NCBI RefSeq assembly: GCF_014201675.1
Contig: NZ_JACHEZ010000005.1
Span: 1-64,000 of the forward strand
Source of the DNA: Oceanithermus desulfurans
GTDB taxonomy: Bacteria > Deinococcota > Deinococci > Deinococcales > Marinithermaceae
Reading direction: 5' to 3'
DNA length: 64,000 nucleotides
Below are positions 8,242 to 17,959 of this stretch, in pieces. Each line of letters opens with the position of its first letter. Positions within the stretch are counted from its first letter, which is position 1. Both the position numbers and the translations under genes were made by a program. Under the pieces are notes generated by a model. It was not told where the DNA came from, did no database searches, and saw nothing but the letters and a program-made list of their open reading frames with translations.

Positions 8242-9297
8242 ATGAAGAAGCTCGCTCTGACGGTTCTCGCGCTCACCCTCGGCCCGGCCCTGGCCCAGGG
8301 CGTGACCCTCAACGGCGCCGGCGCCACCTTTCCCTTTCCGCTCTACGCCAAGTACTTCAGCGTCTACCACAAGCTCACCGGCGTCCGCGTCAACTACCAG
8401 TCCATCGGTTCCGGCGGCGGCGTCCGCCAGCTCTTCTCTGGGACGGTGCACTTCGGCGCCAGCGACGCTCCCCTGTCGGACGCCAAGCTGGCCGAGTTCG
8501 AGCAGAAGTTCGGCACCCCGGTGATCCACGTGCCCACCGCCCTCGGCGCCGTGGTGCCCACCTACTACCTTCCGGGCGTGACCCGGCCCCTCAACTTTTC
8601 CGGCCCCGTGCTCGCCGACATCTTCCTCGGCAAAATCCGCAAGTGGAACGACCCCGCCCTCGCCAAGCTGAACCCCGGCGTCAAGCTGCCGCCGCTGCCC
8701 ATCACCGTGGTCCGCCGCTCCGATGGCTCGGGCACCACCTACATCTGGACCGAGTACCTGGCTAAGGTCTCGCCCGAGTGGAAGGCCAAGGTGGGCGTGG
8801 GCAAGAGCGTCGCCTGGCCCACCGGCCTCGGGGGCAAGGGCAACGAGGGCGTGGCCGGGCTGGTGCGCCAGACCCCGGGGGCGATCGGCTACAACGAGCT
8901 GGTCTACGCGGTGCAGAACAAGATCGCCTATGGTGCGGTGCAGAACCGCGCCGGTAAGTTCGTCCTCGCCGACCTGGCCTCGGTCCGCGCCGCCGGCGAG
9001 CTGGCGGACTTCCCGGCCGACACCCGGGTCTCGATCACCGACACCCCCGCGCCCGACGGCTACCCCATTGCCAGCTTCACCTGGATCCTGGTCTACCGCG
9101 ACCTCGACAAGGACCGCGCGGTCAAGTCCGCCGCCGAGGCGAAGGCGCTCGCGGCCCTGCTCGACTGGATCGTTCACGACGGCCAGCGCTACAACGAGGC
9201 GCTGCACTACGCGGCGCTGCCCGAGGTGGCCGTGCGCGCGACCGAAGCCAACCTGAAGACACTGCGCTACCGCGGCGAGCCGGTGGCGGCGAAGTAG
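8242..9297 (+). CDS. pstS: Phosphate ABC transporter substrate-binding protein PstS
   Basis: High-affinity phosphate-binding protein outside the cytoplasmic membrane. A signal peptide (MKKLALTVLALTLGPALAQG) begins at ATG 8242. An in-frame ATG at 8236 is only 2-3 nt from the GCGGAGGA Shine-Dalgarno, so 8242 is preferred (351 aa). The phosphate-binding segments are recognisable: GAGATFPFPLY, SIGSGGGVRQ, GASDAPLS and RRSDGSGTTYIWTEYL. There is no lipobox cysteine, so it is probably a soluble or loosely held secreted protein. First gene of pstS-C-A-B-sixA. Confidence 0.95.
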   Translation: MKKLALTVLALTLGPALAQGVTLNGAGATFPFPLYAKYFSVYHKLTGVRVNYQSIGSGGGVRQLFSGTVHFGASDAPLSDAKLAEFEQKFGTPVIHVPTALGAVVPTYYLPGVTRPLNFSGPVLADIFLGKIRKWNDPALAKLNPGVKLPPLPITVVRRSDGSGTTYIWTEYLAKVSPEWKAKVGVGKSVAWPTGLGGKGNEGVAGLVRQTPGAIGYNELVYAVQNKIAYGAVQNRAGKFVLADLASVRAAGELADFPADTRVSITDTPAPDGYPIASFTWILVYRDLDKDRAVKSAAEAKALAALLDWIVHDGQRYNEALHYAALPEVAVRATEANLKTLRYRGEPVAAK

Positions 9298-9358
9298 AAT
9301 CGTAGCCGACCGCGCCCCGCTGCGGTAACGCCGCGGCGGGGCTCCCAGGGAGGAACGC

Positions 9359-10303
9359 GTGCGAAGCCGCTGGTACGGAAAACTGGGCGACCGGGCCTTC
9401 ACCGCCCTACTCGTGGGGCTGGGGCTCGCGGTGATGCTCGTCGCCGTTTTGCTGGCCTGGGAGCTGGCCTCGGGCGGCGCGGAAGCCTTCCGCACCTTCG
9501 GCTTCTGGGGGTTCGCCGCGGGCCGCGCCTGGAACGCGGTGGCGGGGCAGTTCGGAGCCTGGCCCTTCCTGCTCGGCACCGTGATCACCAGCGCCGCCGC
9601 CCTGACGCTGGCCTTCCTGCCGGCGCTGGCCGCGGCGATCGCCGTCGCCGAGTACGCCCCGCGCTGGCTCGCCGAGGTCGTGGCCTACCTGATCGACCTG
9701 CTGGCGGCGCTGCCGAGCGTCGTCTACGGGCTGTGGGGCATCTTCGTCCTGGTGCCCCTGGTGCGCGACCACGTGGAGCAGCCCCTCTTCCTCTGGAGCG
9801 CGGAACACGCGCCCGCCCTCATGGGGGTGCTCGGGCCGCCCACGGGCATCGGCATGCTCTCGGCGGTGCTGGTGCTGGCGCTGATGATCGTGCCCTACGC
9901 CTCCTCGCTGGCGCGCGACGCCATCCGCCTGGTGCCGCGCGACCAGCGTGAGGCCATGTACGCCCTCGGCGCGACCCGCTGGGAGGTGGTGCGGCGGGTG
10001 GTGTTGCCCTACGCGCGCGGGGGCATCTTCGCGGGCGTGGTCCTGGCGCTGGCACGCGCCATCGGCGAGACGATGGCCGTGACCATGCTGATCGGTAACT
10101 CCGGGCAGCTGCCCTACAGCGTCTTCGGGCCTGCGGCGACGATGGCCAGCCTGATCGCCAACGAGTTCGCCGAGGCCGAAGGCGGGCTGCAGCTCGCCAG
10201 CCTGCTGGCCGTCGGCTTTCTGCTGCTGCTGCTTTCGCTGGTCGTCAACCTGATCGCCGACTTCATCCTGCGGCGGATGAGCGTGGGGGAGGGGCGGAAA
10301 TGA
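9359..10303 (+). CDS. pstC: Phosphate ABC transporter permease PstC
   Basis: Inner-membrane permease half (314 aa) with about six hydrophobic segments. The ABC-permease coupling motif is [20 protein letters not shown], followed by the conserved [10 protein letters not shown] segment. It starts at GTG 9359 behind a GGGAGGAA Shine-Dalgarno. Its last codons overlap the pstA ATG by 4 bp (ATGA), showing translational coupling. Confidence 0.95.
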   Translation: MRSRWYGKLGDRAFTALLVGLGLAVMLVAVLLAWELASGGAEAFRTFGFWGFAAGRAWNAVAGQFGAWPFLLGTVITSAAALTLAFLPALAAAIAVAEYAPRWLAEVVAYLIDLLAALPSVVYGLWGIFVLVPLVRDHVEQPLFLWSAEHAPALMGVLGPPTGIGMLSAVLVLALMIVPYASSLARDAIRLVPRDQREAMYALGATRWEVVRRVVLPYARGGIFAGVVLALARAIGETMAVTMLIGNSGQLPYSVFGPAATMASLIANEFAEAEGGLQLASLLAVGFLLLLLSLVVNLIADFILRRMSVGEGRK

Positions 10304-11127
10304 ACCTGCGCCGCCGCTACCTGCGCGACCGCGTCATGGTCGCCCTCGTCTACCTGGGCACGCTGCTGGTGCTGCTGCCGCTCGGGTTCATCTTGCTGCA
10401 CGTCTTCACCCAGGGGATCGGCGCCCTCGACTGGGCCTTCTTCACCCAGCCGCCCGCCCCGCCGGGCGAGGGCGGCGGGGGCATGTTACCGGCGATCGTG
10501 GGCACCTTCGTCATCGACCTGATGGCGCTGGCCATGGGCGGCCTGCTGGGGTTGGGCGGGGGCGTGCTCATGGCCGAGTACCCCGACCACCCGCTGAACC
10601 GGCCGCTGCGGCTGGTGGCCAACGTGCTCGGCGGCGTACCCGCGATCCTCATGGGGCTGTTCGCCTTCGTTCTCGTCGTCGAGCCCATGGGCGGGTTCTC
10701 GGCCTTTTCGGGCGCGGTGGCCCTGGCCATCCTGATGATCCCCATCATCATGCGCGCCACCGAGGAGGTGCTGCGCATCCTGCCCTGGGAGCTGCGCGAG
10801 GCGGGCCTGGCCCTGGGGCTGCCCCGCTGGCGGGTGACGCTCAGCCTCATCCTGCCCGCGGCCAAGGGCGGCATCGTCACCGGGCTGCTGCTGGCGCTGG
10901 CGCGGGCCGCCGGGGAGGCGGCGCCGCTGCTCTTCACCGCCTTCGGCAACCCCTTCCTCTCCTTCGACCCGCTGGGGCCGATGGACAGCCTGCCCCTGAA
11001 GATCTACGTCTACGCCATCTCGCCCTACGAGGACTGGATCCGTCAGGCCTGGGGCGCGGCGCTGCTGCTGGCGCTCTTGCTGATGGTGACCAACTACCTG
11101 GCGCGCCGGGCGATGCGCCGGAGCTGA
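10300..11127 (+). CDS. pstA: Phosphate ABC transporter permease PstA
   Basis: Second permease half (275 aa), six predicted membrane segments. The EAA-loop reads [20 protein letters not shown], and the [17 protein letters not shown] segment is typical of PstA. It pairs with PstC to form the channel and with PstB for energy. It starts within the stop of pstC. Confidence 0.95.
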   Translation: MNLRRRYLRDRVMVALVYLGTLLVLLPLGFILLHVFTQGIGALDWAFFTQPPAPPGEGGGGMLPAIVGTFVIDLMALAMGGLLGLGGGVLMAEYPDHPLNRPLRLVANVLGGVPAILMGLFAFVLVVEPMGGFSAFSGAVALAILMIPIIMRATEEVLRILPWELREAGLALGLPRWRVTLSLILPAAKGGIVTGLLLALARAAGEAAPLLFTAFGNPFLSFDPLGPMDSLPLKIYVYAISPYEDWIRQAWGAALLLALLLMVTNYLARRAMRRS

Positions 11128-11138
11128 GAGGAGTGCCC

Positions 11139-11900
11139 GTGGAACCCTTGCGGATGGAGACCCAGAACCTGACCGTCCACTACGGCAAGAGCGCCGGCGT
11201 GAAGAACGTCAGCCTCCCCGTGCACGACCGCAAGATCACCGCGCTCATCGGTCCTTCGGGTTGCGGCAAGACCACCTTCCTGCGCGCCCTCAACCGCATG
11301 CACGACCTCAACCCGATCGTGCGCATCGAGGGCCGGGTGCTGCTTGACGGCGAGGACCTCTACGCCCCCGGGGTGGACCCGGTGGCGATCCGCCGGCGCG
11401 TGGGGATGGTCTTCCAGCGGCCCACCCCCTTTCCTACGATGAGCATCTTCGAGAACGTCGTCGCCGGCCTCAGGCTGGTGGGGGTGAGGGACCGGGAGCG
11501 CCTGATGGCCGTGGCCGAGCGCTCGCTGCGGGCCGCGGCGCTTTGGGACGAGGTCAAGAACCGGCTGAACGAGCCCGCGGTGGGGCTCTCGGGCGGGCAG
11601 CAGCAGCGCATCTCGATCGCGCGGGCGCTCGCCGTCGAACCCGAGGTGTTGCTCATGGACGAGCCCACGAGCGCCCTCGACCCCATCTCCACCCAGGCCA
11701 TCGAGGACCTGCTCGCGGGCCTCAAGGAGCAGGTCACGATCGTGATCGTGACCCACAACATGCAGCAGGCCGCGCGCGTATCCGACTACACCGCCTTCTT
11801 CCTGAACGGCGACATGATCGAGTACGGACCCACCGAGAAGCTGTTCACCAACCCCGCGGACCCGCGCACCGAGGCCTACATCACCGGGCGGTTCGGCTGA
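11139..11900 (+). CDS. pstB: Phosphate ABC transporter ATPase PstB
   Basis: ABC ATPase of about 253 aa. Walker A GPSGCGKT (38-45), the Q-loop [12 protein letters not shown], signature LSGGQQQR and Walker [13 protein letters not shown] are intact. GTG 11139 is chosen because an AGAGGAG Shine-Dalgarno ends 5 nt before it; GTG 11133 and ATG 11154 are in-frame alternatives. PstB energises phosphate uptake and, with PhoU, reports transport state to PhoR. The stop overlaps the sixA start by one base (TGATG). Confidence 0.95.
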   Translation: MEPLRMETQNLTVHYGKSAGVKNVSLPVHDRKITALIGPSGCGKTTFLRALNRMHDLNPIVRIEGRVLLDGEDLYAPGVDPVAIRRRVGMVFQRPTPFPTMSIFENVVAGLRLVGVRDRERLMAVAERSLRAAALWDEVKNRLNEPAVGLSGGQQQRISIARALAVEPEVLLMDEPTSALDPISTQAIEDLLAGLKEQVTIVIVTHNMQQAARVSDYTAFFLNGDMIEYGPTEKLFTNPADPRTEAYITGRFG

Positions 11901-12373
11901 TGACCGAGGTGCACCTGATCCGCCACGCCCGCGCGCAGCCGCGGCGTGAAGGCCTGCCCGACGGTGAGCGCGCCCTCACCGCGGCCGGCGAGGCGCAGGC
12001 GGAGCGGCTGCGGGCGGCGCTCGAGCGCCTGGAGGTCCGCTACGCCCTGCTCTGGACCAGCCCGCTCCTGCGCGCCCGCCAGACCGCCGACCACCTGGCC
12101 CCGCTGGCCGAGGTGGTGGCCGAGGAGCCGGCGCTGGCGGGCGGCTGGGGGCCGGAGCTGCTCGAACGCCTGCTGGTGCGCGGGAAGACCGTGGCCGTGG
12201 TGGCCCACGAGCCCGAGCTGAGCCGGGTCGCCGCGGAGCTGCTCGCGGGGGACCCGGAGCGCGCGGCGACGTTCGCCTTCAAGAAGTCGGGGCTGCTGGC
12301 GCTGCGGATGCGGACGGGCGGGGCCGAACTGCGCTACCTGCTCACCCCCGGGGTGCTGCGCCGGCTGCTATAG
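11900..12373 (+). CDS. sixA: SixA-type histidine phosphatase
   Basis: Small (157 aa) histidine-phosphatase-superfamily protein. The catalytic motif LIRHARA has H9, and the second catalytic histidine is H103 in VVAHEPELSR. The short length without a cap domain matches SixA, known to dephosphorylate histidine phosphocarrier proteins. It is the last gene of the pst operon (start overlapping pstB). This position suggests a link with phosphate or polyphosphate signalling, an inference. The stop overlaps the convergent ppx gene by 6 bp. Confidence 0.85.
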   Translation: MTEVHLIRHARAQPRREGLPDGERALTAAGEAQAERLRAALERLEVRYALLWTSPLLRARQTADHLAPLAEVVAEEPALAGGWGPELLERLLVRGKTVAVVAHEPELSRVAAELLAGDPERAATFAFKKSGLLALRMRTGGAELRYLLTPGVLRRLL

Positions 12374-13867
12374 GCTCTGGACCGCGAGCCGCAGCCCGAA
12401 GGCGCGCTCGAAGAGCGCGCCGTCCTTCTGGGCCTCCCAGACCTCGACCCAGGGATTCTCGGGGCCGCCCACGCGCAGGGTGACCGTGTCCGCGCCGACC
12501 TCGACCTCCAGCCGCCGCACCCGGCCGCTGCGACCGCGCTCCAGGTGCTCGGCGAGCCGCAGGATCGCCGCCAGCCGCACGAGCCGCTCGGCGTCGCCGG
12601 GCTCGAGCACCGCCGCGAGCGCGCCGGGCCGGGGGCGGCCCTTGCGGTGGTAGCGCACCAGCAGGGCCAAGAGCGCCTGCTCGCGGTGGCTCCAGCCGGC
12701 CAGGGTGTGCTGCAGCACCAGGTAGGCGCCGTGCTTGTGGTGGTCGTAGAAGTCGATGGCCAGGCCGACGTCGTGCAGCCGCGCGGCGGCGTCGAGGAGG
12801 CGGGCGTCGCCTTCGCCCAGCCTGAACCGCGGCGCCAGCGCCGCGAAGAGCCGCGCCGCCAGGTCGCGTACACTCTGGGTATGCGCTGCGGGTTGGGGGA
12901 AACGGGCCTCGAGGCTGGCGAGGTGGAGTTCGCGCACGCACGCCGGCCGGTGCGGCGGCGGCAGAAAGTGCCGGAAGAAGGCGCCCTCGCGCACGCCCAG
13001 CCCCGAGATCCACAGGCCGGGGAGGGCGGCCTCTTGCAGCAGGGTGCGGTAGACCAGGGCCCCGGCGACGATCACGTCGGCGCGGTCGGGCGAGAGGCCG
13101 GGCACCCGCCGCCGCTGCGCGGCGCGCAGGCCCAGCAGGCGTTCGCTCAGCTCGTCCAGGTCGGCGGCGCTCAGGAAGTAGCCGTGCAGCCGCTCGAGCG
13201 GGTAGCGGCGGGCGCGCTGCACCGCCCGCGCCAGGTTGCGCACCGTGCCGCCCATGGCCACCAGCGGCAGGGGGCGCGCGCGCAGCTCGCCTACGACGTC
13301 TTGCAGCCAGCCGCGCACCTCGGCGGCGAGCGCCTCCACCTCGCGCGGCTTCGGGGGGTCGTGGGCGAGGAAGCGCTCGCTGAGCCGCACCGCCCCCAGG
13401 GGGTAGGCGGCCCCGCCGGCGAAACCGCGGCCGCGCATCCGGCTCAGCTGGGCGCTGCCACCGCCCAGGTCCACGACCCAGGCGTCTTCGAAGTCGAAGC
13501 CGGCGGCCACGGCCAGCACCCCGTAGCGGGCCTCTTCGGTCCCCGAAAGCACCCGCAGCCCGATCCCCATCCGCCGCGCCGGCTCCAGCAGTTCCTGGGC
13601 GTTGGCGGCGCTGCGCACCGCGCTGGTGGCGAAGGCGTCGATCCGCTCCAGGCCGGTGGCGCGGGCGTAGTCCTGCACCGCGGCCAGGAAGCCCAGCGCC
13701 CGCCAGGCGGCCTCGGGCGCGATCCGGCCCGTGGTCGCGAGCCCCTGCCCCAGCCGTACCGGCTCGCGCAGCTCGTCGACGAGGCGGTAGTGGTGGCCGG
13801 GTTCGTAGGCGTAGACGACGAGCCGGGCCGTCCCCGAACCCAGGTCCACGATCCCCACCCGTTCCAT
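12368..13867 (-). CDS. ppx: Ppx/GppA exopolyphosphatase-family protein with HD-type C-terminal domain
   Basis: A 499-residue enzyme of the ASKHA fold: phosphate-binding loops VDLGSGTARLVVY (near residue 8) and VVDLGGGSAQLSR, and the conserved FATSAVRSAANA. The C-terminal part has an HD-like helical domain (HDVGLAIDFYDHHKHGAYL), as in long GppA/Ppx forms. It hydrolyses terminal phosphates of polyphosphate and may also act on pppGpp; the two cannot be told apart from sequence. It is divergent from ppk, only 26 bp away, with -10 TAGGGT 5 nt before its ATG. Together with pst and ppk it forms a phosphate storage locus. Confidence 0.9.
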   Translation of the reverse strand: MERVGIVDLGSGTARLVVYAYEPGHHYRLVDELREPVRLGQGLATTGRIAPEAAWRALGFLAAVQDYARATGLERIDAFATSAVRSAANAQELLEPARRMGIGLRVLSGTEEARYGVLAVAAGFDFEDAWVVDLGGGSAQLSRMRGRGFAGGAAYPLGAVRLSERFLAHDPPKPREVEALAAEVRGWLQDVVGELRARPLPLVAMGGTVRNLARAVQRARRYPLERLHGYFLSAADLDELSERLLGLRAAQRRRVPGLSPDRADVIVAGALVYRTLLQEAALPGLWISGLGVREGAFFRHFLPPPHRPACVRELHLASLEARFPQPAAHTQSVRDLAARLFAALAPRFRLGEGDARLLDAAARLHDVGLAIDFYDHHKHGAYLVLQHTLAGWSHREQALLALLVRYHRKGRPRPGALAAVLEPGDAERLVRLAAILRLAEHLERGRSGRVRRLEVEVGADTVTLRVGGPENPWVEVWEAQKDGALFERAFGLRLAVQSL

Positions 13868-13872
13868 GCCCC

Positions 13873-13878
13873 ACCCTA
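13873..13878 (-). promoter_or_regulatory. -10 element of ppx
   Basis: On the minus strand TAGGGT, 5 nt, then ATG 13867. Short, so leaderless initiation is likely but less certain than at other genes. Confidence 0.4.
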
Positions 13879-13893
13879 CCGCGCGGAGGAGCG

Positions 13894-15747
13894 GTGAAGC
13901 TCGGCCGCGAACGCTCCTGGTTCCGCTTCAACCAGCGGGTGCTGCTCACCGCCCGCCGCGACGACGTGCCGCTGCTCGAGAAGCTGCGCTACCTGGCCAT
14001 CTTCGCCGCCAACACCGACGAGTTCTTCTCCGCCCGGGTCTACCGCCTCTTCCGGGCCTCGCGCGAGCGTCCGCGGGTGCCCCGCGAGTACCGCACCCTC
14101 CTGGCCGAGGTGCAGGCCTACGTGCGCGAAGCCCGCGAGCTCTTCGGGGAGTTGCGGCCCCGGCTCGAGGCCGCGGGGCTGCGGCTGCTCGAGCCGCAGC
14201 AGCTCAGCGCCACCGAGGCCCGCTACTTCGGGGCCTACCTGGCCGAGGAGGTGGCCCCCAAGACCGACCTGCTCGACGCCGCCCAGGTGCACGACCTTTC
14301 CTCGGGGGCGCTCTACTTCGCGGCCGGGCACCGGCGGCTGCGCTACCTGCTGCGGCAGCCGGAGCAGCGGCGCTTCCTACCGGTGCCCGGGCGCCCCGGC
14401 GCCTTCGTGCGGCTGGGGGCGCTGGTGCGGGCGCGCAGCGACCTCTTTCTGCCCGAGCCGATGCCGATGTACGAGCTGCGCCTGACCCGCATCGCCCAGC
14501 TCGAGGCCGCGCGCATGGACTGGGAGGAGCTGCCGCTGGCTTTGGAAACGCGGCTCGACGGCGCCCCCAGCCGCCTCGAGCTGGAGGCGGGCTTTCCCTG
14601 GCGCACCGCCCTCGCCCGCAGCCTGGAACTCCTCGACGACGAGGTCTTCGAGCAGCCCCCTCCGCTCGACCTGCGCGCCCTCTTCGAGCTCGCGGACCTG
14701 GACCTTCCCGGGCTGCGCTTCCCCCCGCTGCGCCCGCGGCGGCGGCGCGGCTTCGCGCGCGACCCCTTCGCCTGCCTGCGCGGGCGCGACGTCACCCTCT
14801 ACCACCCCCGGGACGACTTCGGCCAGGTGGTCGGCTTCGCCCGCGCGGCGGCGCGCGACCCCGGGGTGCGCCGCCTCCGCGCCACGCTCTACCGGGTGGG
14901 CCGCGAGAACCCCATCCTGGACGCGCTCATCGAGGCCGCCGACCGCGGCAAGGAGGTGGAGGTGCTGCTCGAGGGGCGGGCCCGTTTCGACGAGCTGGTC
15001 AACCTCTACTGGCGGCTGCACTTCGAGGGGCACGGGGTGCGGGTCCTCGACTACCCGCCCGGGGCCAAGGTGCACGCCAAGCTCTTCCTCGCCGAGGCCG
15101 ACCACGGCGTCTACGCCCACCTGGGCACCGGAAACTACAACCCCAAGAACGGCCGCCTCTACACCGACCTTTCCTACTTCACCGCCCGCCCGCAGCTGAC
15201 CGCCGACGTCGCCGCCTACTTCGACGCCCTGGCCGCGGGGCGGACGCCGCAGCTCAAAACCCTGGCCAGCGGGGCCGCCGCCCGCGAACGGCTGCTCGCC
15301 AAGATCGCCGCGGTGGCGCGCGACCGCGGTGAGGTCATCGTCAAGGCGAACCACCTCACCGACGCGCGGCTGCTGCGCGCGCTGGCGCGGGCCGCCGACC
15401 GCGGGGCGCGGGTGCGTCTCCTGGTGCGCTCCACGCTCACCCTGCTGCATCCGCGCTTCGAGGCCGTCAGCCTGGTGGGCCGCTTCCTCGAGCACGCCCG
15501 CCTCGCCGCCTTCAGGACCGCGGGGGGCTGGGAGGTGTGGGCCTCGAGCGCCGACTGGATGGAGCGCAACTTCGACCGCCGGCTCGAGGTCTTCTTCCCG
15601 GTCGTCGACGGCGAGGCCCGCCGGCGGCTGCTGCGGCTGCTGCGCGCCCAGTTCGCCGACGACGTGAACGCCTTCGTTCTCGCGGCCGACGGCAGCCAGC
15701 GGCCCCGCTGGGCCGGGAACCGCGACAGCCAGCGAAGGCTTCTCTAG
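13894..15747 (+). CDS. ppk: Polyphosphate kinase 1
   Basis: Makes polyphosphate from ATP (PPK1 family). The N-terminal domain contains the typical FNQRVL and AANTDEFFSARV segments. The autophosphorylated histidine is expected at H394 (VHAKLF) and the second conserved histidine at H409 (HLGTGNYN). At 617 aa it is somewhat shorter than the usual near-690 forms; the PLD-like C-terminal halves are complete. GTG 13894 follows a GGAGGAGC Shine-Dalgarno. It is divergent from ppx, so synthesis and degradation genes share a 26-bp gap. Confidence 0.93.
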   Translation: MKLGRERSWFRFNQRVLLTARRDDVPLLEKLRYLAIFAANTDEFFSARVYRLFRASRERPRVPREYRTLLAEVQAYVREARELFGELRPRLEAAGLRLLEPQQLSATEARYFGAYLAEEVAPKTDLLDAAQVHDLSSGALYFAAGHRRLRYLLRQPEQRRFLPVPGRPGAFVRLGALVRARSDLFLPEPMPMYELRLTRIAQLEAARMDWEELPLALETRLDGAPSRLELEAGFPWRTALARSLELLDDEVFEQPPPLDLRALFELADLDLPGLRFPPLRPRRRRGFARDPFACLRGRDVTLYHPRDDFGQVVGFARAAARDPGVRRLRATLYRVGRENPILDALIEAADRGKEVEVLLEGRARFDELVNLYWRLHFEGHGVRVLDYPPGAKVHAKLFLAEADHGVYAHLGTGNYNPKNGRLYTDLSYFTARPQLTADVAAYFDALAAGRTPQLKTLASGAAARERLLAKIAAVARDRGEVIVKANHLTDARLLRALARAADRGARVRLLVRSTLTLLHPRFEAVSLVGRFLEHARLAAFRTAGGWEVWASSADWMERNFDRRLEVFFPVVDGEARRRLLRLLRAQFADDVNAFVLAADGSQRPRWAGNRDSQRRLL

Positions 15748-15763
15748 AGGGGAAGGGGATCGC

Positions 15764-17959
15764 ATGTATACAATACGGAAAATGCGCGGACCCTGGGTGC
15801 CTGTTCTGATCGTCGTGCTCCTGCTGTTGCTGGGGTACTGGACCGAGTCCATGACCTTCGGCGCCTTCGCCGTCTTCATGGCCGCCTGGTTCTGGGGCGG
15901 CCTCGCCGGCTTGGGGGCCGCCGCGGTCGCCTGGCTGATGTACCTGGGGCACGGCATGTCGGACCGGACGATGCTGCTCGACGCCCTGGGGCTGGCCTTC
16001 GTGGCCGCGGGCGGCCACCTGCTCAAGCGCCGCGCCGACGCCCTGGCCCTGCGTCAGGCGCGCATCCGCGGCAGCCTGCGGGCCATCCTGCACGCTTCCA
16101 AGCGGGTGGCCCGCTTCGAGGACCCCGACGAGCTGTTGCGGCGGGCGCCGCGCTTCTTCGAGGAGGGTCCGGCGCGCGGGGCCTGCGTGCTCCGCGTCGA
16201 GGGCGACGAGATCCGCGTCGAGTCGGGCGACTGCCGTCCCGAGGAGTGGCGCGAGCCGCTGCTGCGCGCCAGCCAGGGCGACGAACCCCTCTACCTCGAC
16301 GGCGGCGGTCGCGGCCCCTACCGCTTCCTGGTGCCCATGTGCGACCGCTACGTGCTCTGCGTCGAGCCGGCGGGCCCGCTGGAAGAGGACGAGCGCGACC
16401 TGATCACCGCCTTCGCCAACCTGGTCTGCCTGGTGCGCCGGCGGCTGCAGGAAAACCGCGAGGCGGAGCAGTTCAGCCGCCTCATGACCGCGCTGGCCTC
16501 CAGCCGCAGCCTGAGCGAGGCCTCGGAGAAGGTGATCCAGCTGCTGCTGCCGGTGCTGGGGGCCAGCTCCGGCCTGGTGGTCATCTTCCGCGGGGGGCGT
16601 TTCGAGCCGCTGGCCATGGTGGGCCGGGTCCCCGCGGCCGAGCGCGAGCTGCTGGAGAACGGCCTGCCCGCCGGCTGGGGCGGGGTCTGGCGCAGCTACA
16701 TCCAGCGCCGCCCGCTCTTCATCGAAGACTACGGGGCCTTCGACCTCAAGGTCGACTCGGTCTACGAGGCCGGGGTCCAGTCGCTGGCCTTCCTGCCGGT
16801 TTCCGGCGAACGGCGCGCCCGCATCGTCCTGGTCATTCAGGACGACAAGGTGCGCAGCTGGGAGGACGAGGAGCGCGAATTCCTGGTCCTGGTGGCCCGC
16901 GGCCTGGGATTGATGGCCGAGCAGTTCCTGACCCGCGAGCGCATGAACGACCTTTTGCAGCTCGAGCGCGAGGTCTTCGACTCGCCCATCGAACTGGCCT
17001 ACGACCGCCTGCTGGCCTATGCGGTCCGCCTGGTGCCCGGGGGCGAGGCCGGCAGCCTGCTGGTGCGCACCCCCGAAGACGACTTCCGCTACACCGCCTC
17101 CCTGGGCTACGAGCAGGAAGGGCTGAAGAAGATCCGCTTCAGCCTCGAGGACGTGCGCGACGTCTGGTACGGCGCCGGCGAGGAGGCCTGGCTTCGCGGC
17201 GAGCCCCGCGTCTTCTCCGCGGTGGAGCAGGACATCGCCGAGGTGAGCTACAAGACCGCGCCCATCGAGGTCATCGACCAGGCGGGCCGGGTGCGCGAGA
17301 TCAAGGCCAACCTCTGCCTTCCGATCGTCTACCAGGGGGAGGTGCTGGCCGTCCTCAACATCGAGTCCTTCTCCGACCCCGAGGCCTTCGACGACGAGTC
17401 GGTCGAGGCGGCGCGTGTCTTCGCACAGCAGGCGGCGCTGCTGCTGCACGAGCAGCACTACCGCAACCTGCTCGAGCGGGCGGCGCACACCGACCCCCTC
17501 ACCGGGCTGCCCAACCGCCGCGCCTTCGACGAGGAGTTCGCGGTGATGTGGCAGAGCGCCGAGCGCTACGGCTACCCCCTCTCGGTGCTGGTCATGGACC
17601 TGAGCCGCTTCAAGGAGATCAACGACCGCTACGGCCACGCCGCCGGCGACCAGGTGCTCGTGCGGGTGGGGCGGGTGCTCAGCGAGATCACCCGCAACGG
17701 CGACCGGATCTTCCGCTGGGGCGGGGACGAGTTCGCGGTGCTGATGCCGCACACGGTGTTGCTGGGCGCGGTGCGGGCGGCGGAGCGCTACGCCCGCGCC
17801 ATCGAGCAGGTCTGCGTTGAGACGACCTGCGTTGGGGTGAACATCGGGGCCGCGGCCTTTCCCGAGGACACCCGCGACCCGGCCGAGCTGATCAAGCTGG
17901 CCGACGCGCGCATGTACCAGGCCAAGCGCTCGGGTTTGGTGGTCGAGCCCCGCTCCTAG
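15764..17959 (+). CDS. Membrane GAF-GAF-GGDEF diguanylate cyclase
   Basis: About 731 aa. An N-terminal block of hydrophobic segments (about 15-75) is followed by a variable region, two GAF domains (about 225-375 and 390-560) and a C-terminal GGDEF domain (motif at 653-657 from ATG 15764). RNGD, five residues before GGDEF, is an intact RxxD inhibitory site, so product feedback is expected. The enzyme should make c-di-GMP in response to ligands of the GAF domains. Start choice is open: ATG 15764 has a weak GGGGAAGGGG upstream, whereas TACAAT lies 7 nt before ATG 15782, the leaderless spacing seen at many genes here, which would shorten the protein by six residues. Confidence 0.88.
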   Translation: MYTIRKMRGPWVPVLIVVLLLLLGYWTESMTFGAFAVFMAAWFWGGLAGLGAAAVAWLMYLGHGMSDRTMLLDALGLAFVAAGGHLLKRRADALALRQARIRGSLRAILHASKRVARFEDPDELLRRAPRFFEEGPARGACVLRVEGDEIRVESGDCRPEEWREPLLRASQGDEPLYLDGGGRGPYRFLVPMCDRYVLCVEPAGPLEEDERDLITAFANLVCLVRRRLQENREAEQFSRLMTALASSRSLSEASEKVIQLLLPVLGASSGLVVIFRGGRFEPLAMVGRVPAAERELLENGLPAGWGGVWRSYIQRRPLFIEDYGAFDLKVDSVYEAGVQSLAFLPVSGERRARIVLVIQDDKVRSWEDEEREFLVLVARGLGLMAEQFLTRERMNDLLQLEREVFDSPIELAYDRLLAYAVRLVPGGEAGSLLVRTPEDDFRYTASLGYEQEGLKKIRFSLEDVRDVWYGAGEEAWLRGEPRVFSAVEQDIAEVSYKTAPIEVIDQAGRVREIKANLCLPIVYQGEVLAVLNIESFSDPEAFDDESVEAARVFAQQAALLLHEQHYRNLLERAAHTDPLTGLPNRRAFDEEFAVMWQSAERYGYPLSVLVMDLSRFKEINDRYGHAAGDQVLVRVGRVLSEITRNGDRIFRWGGDEFAVLMPHTVLLGAVRAAERYARAIEQVCVETTCVGVNIGAAAFPEDTRDPAELIKLADARMYQAKRSGLVVEPRS
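15769..15774 (+). promoter_or_regulatory. Possible -10 element for the GGDEF gene
   Basis: TACAAT, 7 nt, then ATG 15782. It lies inside the codons that follow the alternative ATG 15764, so it supports the downstream start. Confidence 0.45.
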
